Assembly: GCA_016867235.1 (NCBI GenBank)
Contig: VGJY01000023.1
Coordinates: 1 to 34,786 of the forward strand
Length of the DNA: 34,786 nt
DNA from: Candidatus Tanganyikabacteria bacterium
GTDB lineage: Bacteria; Cyanobacteriota; Sericytochromatia; S15B-MN24; VGJW01
Reading direction: 5' to 3'
Position numbers and translations under genes: made by a program. A model generated the notes under the pieces. The model saw only the letters and a program-made list of their open reading frames with translations. It was not told the DNA's origin and did not search any database. Of this stretch, positions 29,789 through 34,786 are shown piece by piece (the first letter of the stretch is position 1; each line of letters starts with the position of its first letter).

Positions 29789-30291
29789 CGGCTCAGGCCG
29801 AGCCTGATGAAGGGACCGGCCAGTTCGCCCTGGCCGGGGCCGAGCCTTACATAGGCGTAACCGGCGTCGGCCGCGGCGTGGAAGCCGCCGGGCAGCGCGA
29901 GGTCGGCGCCCCCGGATGCGAAGGCCTGGTAGGTTAGGACGCCCTCGGTCGGCGTGTCCCAGTCGATCGCCTGCAAGCCGCCGCCGGTCGTCTGGAAGAA
30001 CGTGAACACCCCGGGGATCAGCGGGAACTGGTGATCGAGGCGGCCAATGACCGACACGCCCGGTGGACCGGTGAGGAGCTGCATGTAGCCGACCTCGACG
30101 CCTACCTTCCGCCCCCGCCCGAGTTCGCCCAGATCGAGCCCCACGCCGTTCATCGCGCCCGACAGGCCGGCCGGCGTGAACTGGATGCGGTTGACGTAGC
30201 CGATGGCGCCGCCGAAGTGCCCGTGCGCTTCTGCAGGCGCGGCAAAGAGCGCGATGAGGGCCGCGCTCGCGGCCAGGCGTGCGATCTCCAT
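29779..30291 (-). CDS. small predicted outer-membrane beta-barrel protein
   Basis: A 170-aa protein starting at ATG 30291 with a typical signal peptide (MEIARLAASAALIALF, cleaved after AEA). The mature part begins HGHFGG and alternates short polar and hydrophobic stretches rich in Gly and aromatic residues. It ends in IRLGLSRWF. A terminal Phe after an amphipathic strand is the recognition signal for outer-membrane barrel insertion in diderms. The size suits an eight-strand barrel. No enzyme motif is seen. Its last 10 bases overlap the M23-like gene downstream, so the two form a pair. Upstream, 109 bp separate it from the divergent small gene at 30401. Confidence 0.72.
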   Translation of the reverse strand: MEIARLAASAALIALFAAPAEAHGHFGGAIGYVNRIQFTPAGLSGAMNGVGLDLGELGRGRKVGVEVGYMQLLTGPPGVSVIGRLDHQFPLIPGVFTFFQTTGGGLQAIDWDTPTEGVLTYQAFASGGADLALPGGFHAAADAGYAYVRLGPGQGELAGPFIRLGLSRWF

Positions 30292-30360
30292 CCCGCTCGC
30301 TTTGACGACGGGGAGCGGCGGCTCGTTCCCCGAGGCCGCGCGCCAGGCCAGGCCGGCGGG

Positions 30361-30366
30361 TACAAT
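30361..30366 (+). promoter_or_regulatory. candidate -10 element of the 30401 gene
   Basis: TACAAT, one mismatch from the -10 consensus, lies 35 bases before the ATG at 30401, between the divergent barrel gene and this gene. No -35 is recognisable 16-18 bp upstream. Confidence 0.3.
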
Positions 30367-30400
30367 TCTCAGCGGGCGAGCTAGCCTGGGAGGGTGCCTG

Positions 30401-30682
30401 ATGAATCCGGTCATTCCAAGAACACCGGTCGAGATGCCTCCGCCACGCAGGATGACGGCCATTTCGCGCCTGATCAACGTGGTCGGCGGCGCGTTCGGGG
30501 CAGCCTTCAACCTGCCGCCGGCGCTCCTGGGGTTCAGGCGGAATCAGCTCGACCTCAGCCGTGCCTGGACCGATATCAAGTCCGGCTGGGCCGGCTATCG
30601 CCTGCCTTATCATGCGGCTGACGATCCGGCGCGGGTATCCGATGCCGCCCAGCGCGCGCGGCAGGCCCAAGGCGCAGAATAG
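30401..30682 (+). CDS. small hypothetical protein, 93 aa
   Basis: I do not recognise a family. The start is ATG at 30401, 6 bases after GGGAGGG (30388-30394), a strong ribosome-binding site. The 93-aa product has a Pro-rich N-terminus (MNPVIPRTPVEMPPPRR). A moderately hydrophobic helix around residues 21-46 (RLINVVGGAFGAAFNLPPAL) could associate with a membrane. A polar Ala/Arg/Gln-rich tail follows. Its last 41 bases overlap the downstream lipoprotein gene in another frame, which suggests coupling. Confidence 0.6.
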   Translation: MNPVIPRTPVEMPPPRRMTAISRLINVVGGAFGAAFNLPPALLGFRRNQLDLSRAWTDIKSGWAGYRLPYHAADDPARVSDAAQRARQAQGAE

Positions 30683-31580
30683 GGCGCGCCAACGCGCCGT
30701 ACCGATCGGCGCCGGGTTGGCCGTCGCTCTCGGCCTGGCGGCCTGCAAGCCGATCCGGCCTTTGCCGCCGGGGGCCACCTTCGCCCCGCCGTCCACCTTC
30801 GACGGCGCCGCCGCGGGCGAGAGCCGGCAGATAGCCGGCGTGCCGGTCCGGTGGTGCCCGGCCGGGACGTTCACGATGGGCAGCCCCGTGTTCGAGCCGG
30901 AGCGGCGGCCCGGTGAAGACCAGGTGCAGGTGCTCATCAGCAAGGGCTTCTGGGTCGGGCAGCACGAGGTCACGCAGGGCGAGTGGCAGCGCATCGTCGG
31001 GGCGGCCCCGGAGCCTTTCAACGTGGGGGAAGGCGCCGCGTTCCCGATGTACCGCGTGAACTTCGCCGAGGCCGAGGACTTCTGCCTGAAGTTGACCGCG
31101 ACGGCGCGGGCTTCGGGCGACCTGCCCGCCGACTGGGAGTTCCGGCTGCCGACCGAGGCGCAATGGGAGTACGCCGCCCGCGCCGGCACGACCGCGGCGA
31201 CATCGTTCGGCGCGGCGCTGAGCAGCAAGCAGGCCAACTTCCGGGGCGCCCCGTACAACGGCGGCGAGCCCGGCCCTTCGCTGGATCGCACGGTGCCGGT
31301 CGGGAGCTATCCGGCCAACCCGTGGGGACTACGCGACGTGCACGGCAACGTGTTCGAGTGGTGCCGCGACTGGGCGCGGGAACAACTGCCGGGCGGCGTG
31401 GACCCCGACTTGCATGCCGTGCTGGGCGACCGCAACGAGAGCGGTTCGTTCTCGCGGATCCGGCGCGGCGGCTGCTACGCCGATCCCGGCTGGGCGTGTC
31501 GCTCGGCGTTCCGCTTGCGCTTCGAGCCCGAGCGGCGCCACGAGCACATCGGCTTCCGGGTCGTGGCCGTCAGGCCGTGA
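30642..31580 (+). CDS. lipoprotein with sulfatase-modifying factor (SUMF1/FGE-like) domain
   Basis: A 312-aa predicted lipoprotein. A basic n-region is followed by a hydrophobic stretch ending in lipobox LAAC with Cys35. The remainder is one SUMF1 domain: GTFTMGSP, FWVGQHEVTQGEW, YRVNFAEAEDFC, FRLPTEAQWEYAARAGT, VGSYPANPWGLRDVHGNVFEWC and a final GFRVVAVRP. Formylglycine-generating enzymes need a Cys pair near RGG. Here the segment is RRGGCYADPGWACRSAFR, in which only the second Cys aligns, so a structural or ligand-binding role is more likely than sulfatase activation. The start is ATG at 30642, without a good ribosome-binding site; ATG at 30612 is an alternative. It overlaps the preceding small gene by 41 bases. 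Confidence 0.88.
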   Translation: MPPSARGRPKAQNRARQRAVPIGAGLAVALGLAACKPIRPLPPGATFAPPSTFDGAAAGESRQIAGVPVRWCPAGTFTMGSPVFEPERRPGEDQVQVLISKGFWVGQHEVTQGEWQRIVGAAPEPFNVGEGAAFPMYRVNFAEAEDFCLKLTATARASGDLPADWEFRLPTEAQWEYAARAGTTAATSFGAALSSKQANFRGAPYNGGEPGPSLDRTVPVGSYPANPWGLRDVHGNVFEWCRDWAREQLPGGVDPDLHAVLGDRNESGSFSRIRRGGCYADPGWACRSAFRLRFEPERRHEHIGFRVVAVRP

Positions 31581-31619
31581 AGGTTGCCTGACGTCCCCTA
31601 GGCGCTGCCTCGCGACCGC

Positions 31620-31647
31620 TTGACAACGAGCCCCGGGAGGCTGTAAT
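31620..31647 (+). promoter_or_regulatory. strong sigma-70-type promoter of the arsR-like gene
   Basis: A perfect -35 box TTGACA (31620-31625) and a -10 TGTAAT (31642-31647, one mismatch) are separated by 16 bp. Transcription should start near 31654, about 16 bases before the ATG at 31670. This leaves a very short leader without a Shine-Dalgarno. The A+T-rich patch stands out against the flanking G+C-rich DNA. Confidence 0.75.
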
Positions 31648-31678
31648 TAACCAGTAGGTTATTTAACCGATGGGTTTA
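31647..31678. promoter_or_regulatory. tandem palindromic operator for the ArsR-family regulator
   Basis: Two copies of AACC-N4-GGTT occur: AACCAGTAGGTT (31649-31660) and AACCGATGGGTT (31665-31676), exactly 16 bp apart. Flanking bases extend the likeness (TTAACC, TTTAACC). The first covers the expected transcription start and the second contains the ATG start codon (31670-31672). Binding by the ArsR-type dimer at one or both sites would block transcription, so autoregulation is the natural inference. Confidence 0.65.
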
Positions 31679-32035
31679 GCAAGCCGGGACCTCGACCACA
31701 CTTTTGCCGCCCTCGCCGATGCGACGAGACGGGCCATCCTGGCGCGTCTGGCAAGCGGGGAAGCGTCGGTCAAGGAGCTGGCGGGGCCCTTCGACATGAG
31801 CCTGCCGGCCGTTTCGAAGCATCTCAAGGTGCTCCAGCGGGCCGGGTTGATCTCCCGCGGTCGGGATGCTCAGAGGCGTCCGTGCCGGCTGGAGCCGGCT
31901 GCGCTCAAGGAGGTCGCCGATTGGGTGGGTCAGTACCGCCTGTTCTGGGAGCAGAGTTTCGACCGTCTGGACGAGTATCTGCAGCAGCTTCAGGCGAAGC
32001 GGAAGGAGAGTTCGGATGAGCCCGACGGGCAGTGA
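31670..32035 (+). CDS. ArsR-family winged-helix transcriptional regulator
   Basis: A 121-aa dimeric winged-helix repressor. Residues 6-80 show the ArsR fold: DHTFAALADATRRAILARL, then VKELAGPFDMSLPAVSKHLKVLQRAGLI, with the recognition helix SLPAVSKHLKVL, and a wing at SRGRDAQRRPCRL. No metal-binding CxC motif is seen. The C-terminal helix (YRLFWEQSFDRLDEYLQQL) is typical of ArsR proteins paired with SRPBCC partners, which probably sense a small organic ligand rather than a metal. The start is ATG at 31670 within its own presumed operator. Its last 20 bases overlap the SRPBCC gene, so the two are co-regulated. Confidence 0.93.
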   Translation: MGLASRDLDHTFAALADATRRAILARLASGEASVKELAGPFDMSLPAVSKHLKVLQRAGLISRGRDAQRRPCRLEPAALKEVADWVGQYRLFWEQSFDRLDEYLQQLQAKRKESSDEPDGQ

Positions 32036-33026
32036 AGCGGCCGCCATGGCGAGCGAGGAACTGGTGCTCACGCGCGTCCTCGATGCGCCCCTGGCGCTGG
32101 CCTACCGGGTCTGGACAGACCACGGGCACCTGGCGAGGTGGTGGGGACCGAAGGGGATCGGCCTCACGGTCATCAGGCTCGATTTCCGCCCGGGCGGCGA
32201 GTTCCTCTACGCGATGCACGGCCTGGGTCCCGAGGTCGCCTACGGCAAGTTCGCGTATACCGAGATCGTTCCGGAGGTGCGCATCGTCTGGAACAACTCC
32301 TTCGCCACGGCCGACGGCCAGGTCGCGCGCAACCCCTTCGGTGGGACCTGGGCGACCTATCCGCTCGAGGTGAGGCACGTCCTGACATTCGAGGCCGACG
32401 GGGACAGGACGCGCGTCACCCTGCGGGCGCGCCCGATCGACGCGACCGCCGAGGAGCTGCAGACCTTCGCCAGCGTCCTGGGGAGCGTGGAGGCCGGCAC
32501 CAGAGGCACGCTCGATCAGCTCGTAGCGTACCTCGACACCCTGGAGACCGATCGAGACCTCGTGACCGCGCGCGTCTTCGACGCACCCCGCGACCTGGTC
32601 TTCGAGGCCTGGACCGATCCTCGGCACGTCGACCGGTGGATGGGGCCGCGCGGGTTCACCACCACCACGTCAGAGATGGACTTCCGCGTCGGCGGCTCGT
32701 GGCGCTACGTCATGCGCCACGAGCAGTACGGCTCCTTCGAAAACGTGGTCACGTACCGCGAGATCGTCCGCCCCGAGCGCCTGGTTTACGACCACGGCTC
32801 GCCGGAGGATCCCACGATGATGCTCGTGACCGTCCGCTTCGCGGAGGAGGGCGACGGGAGGACGCGGCTCACCATGCGGAGCCGCTTCCCGTCGGCCGAG
32901 GCGCGAGACAAGGTCGTCGCCGAGGTCGGCGCCGTCGAAGGCGGCAGGCAGACCCTGGATCGCCTGGCCGAGCACCTGGCTTCGATTGGCACGAGACAGG
33001 AGCGATCCGCCCCGTGTACTGGATGA
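32016..33026 (+). CDS. tandem SRPBCC (AHSA1-like) domain protein, C-terminus altered by a junction
   Basis: A 336-aa cytoplasmic protein with two consecutive AHSA1/START-like ligand-binding domains, about residues 15-175 and 180-328. Each begins with TRVLDAPLALAYRVWTD or ARVFDAPRDLVFEAWTD, followed by the RWWGP/RWMGP and DFRPGG/DFRVGG segments. Such domains bind hydrophobic small molecules; bacterial ones next to ArsR genes are often called activator of Hsp90 ATPase-like, without proof of that function. The start is ATG at 32016, 7 bases after AAGGAG, overlapping arsR by 20 bases. The final 11 or so residues (TRQERSAPCTG) run into sequence antisense to a helicase fragment, so the original 3' end has probably been replaced. 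Confidence 0.88.
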   Translation: MSPTGSEAAAMASEELVLTRVLDAPLALAYRVWTDHGHLARWWGPKGIGLTVIRLDFRPGGEFLYAMHGLGPEVAYGKFAYTEIVPEVRIVWNNSFATADGQVARNPFGGTWATYPLEVRHVLTFEADGDRTRVTLRARPIDATAEELQTFASVLGSVEAGTRGTLDQLVAYLDTLETDRDLVTARVFDAPRDLVFEAWTDPRHVDRWMGPRGFTTTTSEMDFRVGGSWRYVMRHEQYGSFENVVTYREIVRPERLVYDHGSPEDPTMMLVTVRFAEEGDGRTRLTMRSRFPSAEARDKVVAEVGAVEGGRQTLDRLAEHLASIGTRQERSAPCTG

Positions 33027-33888
33027 GCGTTCCCTTCCAAGAGCACGGCATCGCCAGGAGCAACGTGTCCAGACGCGGAAAGTCGAAACCCTCGCCGACG
33101 AAAGGGCCAGTCCCCACGACGATCGTTCGCGCTCCCTCCGGGATCGCCGCTATCTGCTCGGCAAGGTCAGCACGCTGGCGGGCGGTCCTGCCACCACGCA
33201 GGGTGATCACATGGGGAGTGAGGGCGCGAGCCCGGGCGGCCAGCAACTCGACATGCTCCCTGCGCTGGGTCAGCACCAGCGGGGAACGCCCCTCGTCCAA
33301 CGCCTCCTTGAGATCCGCGAGAATGAGCTGGTTGCGATCCTCGTCGGCAGCCAGTTGCCCGTACAGCGCCAAGTGAGACAGCGGCGCCGCCTCGGCGGAC
33401 TGTTCCCTGCGAATGTCCGTGGGCCGAGCGATGAGGCGCTGGGTGAAGAGAGGCCGGGCCGCCTGATCGCCTGGCTTGATCACGAATCGGGGCGGTCCCA
33501 GCTGGAGGGTGGCGATGTGGTGCAGGCTATCACGTCGCTGCGGCGTAGCCGTGAGCCCGAGGAGGAAGCGGGCGCGAACCTCCCTGAGCACCCGCTCGAA
33601 CATCACGGCCGCCGCATGGTGGCACTCATCCACGATCACGAGGCCGTAGTCCGCTACCCGGTCGTCCACTCGTCCGCCGCGTTCGAGACTCCTGATGCTC
33701 GCAACGTCGAGCCGGCCGTTCGGGGTGCGCTTCCCCCCGCCGATCTGGCCCTCCTCATCAAGCTCGATTCCGAGGAACATCGCGAGTTGCGCTTTCCACT
33801 GGTCAACAAGTTGCTGAGTATGGACCAGGATCAGGGTGTTCACCTTCCGCTGAGCGATCACGTAGATGCCTACGAGGGTCTTGCCTAC
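33007..33888 (-). pseudogene. internal fragment of an SF2 (TOTE-type-like) helicase
   Basis: About 294 codons without a stop encode only the motor core of an SF2 helicase. The sequence begins abruptly at VGKT, the end of Walker A whose first half is missing. It continues with TLILVHTQQLVDQW (Ia), LVIVDECHH (II), LLGLTATPQRRD (III), VLTQRREHVELL (IV) and GEGFDFPRLDTLLLAMP (V), then stops right after QYTGR (VI). The phrase LLLAMPCSWKGTLIQYTGR resembles helicases of TOTE-type conflict systems and related DEAD/DEAH proteins. Both ends run into unrelated DNA: the SRPBCC gene on the left and the transposase leader on the right. It has no plausible own start and is best read as a recombination remnant. 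The family likeness is from memory of motifs. Confidence 0.75.
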
Positions 33889-33978
33889 GTGCTCTTGTCG
33901 TACGTTGACCACGTGAATCAGGCGGCCTTACGCCGGACACTTTCGTCTGGTGACGCCGTCGAGTACGGAGGTCATCGG

Positions 33979-34659
33979 ATGATGAGCAAAGGTCGGACGA
34001 TACGCCGGTACTCCGCCGAGGAGCGCGCAGAAGGCGTACGCGTGACGCTGGCTCTGGGACCCGCGGCGGCGGCAAAGAAGCTGGGAATCCCGGACGGGAC
34101 GTTGAGCTTCTGGGCGTATGTGCATCGGAAGACGAACGGCGGAGCCGCTCCGGTGGCCGCCCAGGCTGCTGGTTGCGAGAGCGCGAGCGAGAGCAACTCT
34201 GCTCCGTCGGCACCGCAAGATGCCGTCACATCCAGATCAGAGGTGGCAGGGGATCCTGCGACCACGGCACCGAGCCAGAACGTTGCCAAGGTCTACACGC
34301 CTTCGCAGCGGGTGCAGGCCCTGGAGTATGCCGCGAAACATGGGCCGGCCGCCGCGTCCAGGAAGTTCGGGATCTCGCGCTTCTCGCTGCGGGAGTGGCG
34401 CCGCAAGGCCCAGCAGCATGCCGAGGGAAAGCGCTCGGATAACCCTCTTGCTGGATCCGACGAGAACGCGGCAGAGCTGCATGACCAGCGCATACTCGCC
34501 GAGTGGCGCGCTCATCCCGGCCTGGGGCCCACCCAGGTCCGTAACCAGCTGCGTCGCCAAGGCTTCAAGGTCAGCACGCACACGGTCCGATGCGTCCTGG
34601 ACGCGAACGGCTACGTCACGCCCAGGTCCCGGCGCCAGGAAGCGCACGACAACTTCTAG
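33979..34659 (+). CDS. IS481-like transposase, truncated before the DDE catalytic domain
   Basis: A 226-aa product starting at ATG 33979, 8 bases after CGGAGG; a second ATG at 33982 follows directly. It has two helix-turn-helix units: RRYSAEERAEGVRVTLALG...KKLGIPDGTLSFW near the start and YTPSQRVQALEYAAKHG...RKFGISRFSLREW in the middle, joined by an Ala/Ser-rich linker. A region like the N-terminus of IS481-type transposases follows (ILAEWRAHPGLGPTQVRNQL, VSTHTVRCVLDANGY). The frame ends at TAG 34657 after EAHDNF. The next codons (YYER) still fit the family's usual continuation, but no DDE/integrase core follows in any frame. It is probably inactive, or could act as a DNA-binding regulator. 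Confidence 0.75.
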   Translation: MMSKGRTIRRYSAEERAEGVRVTLALGPAAAAKKLGIPDGTLSFWAYVHRKTNGGAAPVAAQAAGCESASESNSAPSAPQDAVTSRSEVAGDPATTAPSQNVAKVYTPSQRVQALEYAAKHGPAAASRKFGISRFSLREWRRKAQQHAEGKRSDNPLAGSDENAAELHDQRILAEWRAHPGLGPTQVRNQLRRQGFKVSTHTVRCVLDANGYVTPRSRRQEAHDNF

Positions 34660-34679
34660 TATTACGAGCGAAGTAGCGC

Positions 34680-34696
34680 CGCCGCCTGAGGCGGCG
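34680..34696. repeat. G+C hairpin downstream of the truncated transposase
   Basis: CGCCGCC-TGA-GGCGGCG is a perfect 7-bp stem with a 3-base loop, 20 bases after the transposase stop. No T-run follows. It could be a terminator-like structure or part of an element end. Confidence 0.45.
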
Positions 34697-34699
34697 CCC

Positions 34700-34750
34700 G
34701 CGTAACAATTCGACGCCGCAGCGCAGATCTGCGGCGGCCGAATGTTGCTC
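34700..34750. repeat. imperfect cruciform with attC-like layout
   Basis: An outer arm AACAATTCG (34704-34712) pairs with CGAATGTTG (34739-34747), leaving one unpaired base. An inner arm GCCGCAG (34715-34721) pairs perfectly with CTGCGGC (34729-34735) around a 7-base loop. GTAAC at the left and GTTG at the right recall the AAC/GTT ends of integron attC sites, and an extrahelical base is also attC-like. The simple-site consensus fits only partly and the 51-bp length is short, so this may simply be a hairpin at an element end. The remaining bases to 34786 hold nothing I can identify. Confidence 0.3.
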
Positions 34751-34786
34751 ATGCGCCACGGACAGAAGAGCCCCTCGTTGGCCATG

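Noticed and set aside
30642-31580. True formylglycine-generating enzyme (sulfatase activator)
   Set aside because: Only one of the two catalytic Cys positions is present, and no sulfatase gene lies in the window.
32869-33006. Extension of the helicase frame leftwards through the SRPBCC gene
   Set aside because: Beyond QYTGR the translation has no helicase similarity and is simply antisense to the SRPBCC coding sequence.

Overview
This 34.8 kb window is dense, very G+C-rich bacterial chromosome, roughly two-thirds G+C by eye. Strong codon bias creates many long antisense reading frames that are not genes. I see no rRNA, tRNA or CRISPR array. Lipoprotein signals, a YejABEF-like importer and two predicted outer-membrane or secreted beta-rich proteins suggest a diderm (Gram-negative type) bacterium. 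The enzyme set is a mixed heterotrophic one: FadH, class I fumarase, monomeric NADP-isocitrate dehydrogenase and a pyrophosphate-type phosphofructokinase. I cannot assign a phylum from the sequence alone.

Layout, left part (1-11.1 kb). A partial fadH on the minus strand diverges from an isoprenylcysteine-methyltransferase-like membrane protein. Two overlapping paralogous B12-binding/radical SAM proteins follow. Next comes a minus-strand CoA-transferase subunit A that runs in frame into a degenerate response-regulator receiver domain, with no subunit B beside it. A 169-aa unknown protein, class I fumarase, an aldehyde dehydrogenase, a small Pro/Lys/Arg-rich ORF, a three-copy 20-bp tandem repeat and a nitronate monooxygenase-like flavoprotein complete this part.

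Middle part (11.1-25.7 kb). A four-gene minus-strand operon encodes a peptide-type ABC importer: binding lipoprotein, two permeases with unusually long extra segments, and a double ATPase. It diverges from a PPi-type phosphofructokinase. A membrane histidine kinase and the monomeric isocitrate dehydrogenase follow on the minus strand, separated by a hairpin with a T-run. A family 2 glycosyltransferase then overlaps an NDP-hexose 2,3-dehydratase, a deoxysugar enzyme without its usual pathway neighbours.

Right part (25.7-34.8 kb). An envelope-flavoured block holds a secreted HExxH-containing protein, a C1B cysteine aminopeptidase (PepC/bleomycin hydrolase), a degenerate M23-like secreted protein overlapped by a small beta-barrel gene, a small unknown protein and a sulfatase-modifying-factor-like lipoprotein. 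An ArsR regulator with an excellent promoter and a two-site operator is translationally coupled to a double SRPBCC/AHSA1 protein. From about position 33,007 to the right edge the sequence looks recombined. It holds an internal fragment of an SF2 helicase resembling TOTE-type helicases, a transposase cut off before its catalytic domain, and an imperfect cruciform with some attC-like features.

The most unusual items are the CoA-transferase/receiver fusion with its own internal ribosome-binding site, the HExxH envelope protein next to PepC, the helicase/transposase scar, and the palindromic ArsR operator pair.
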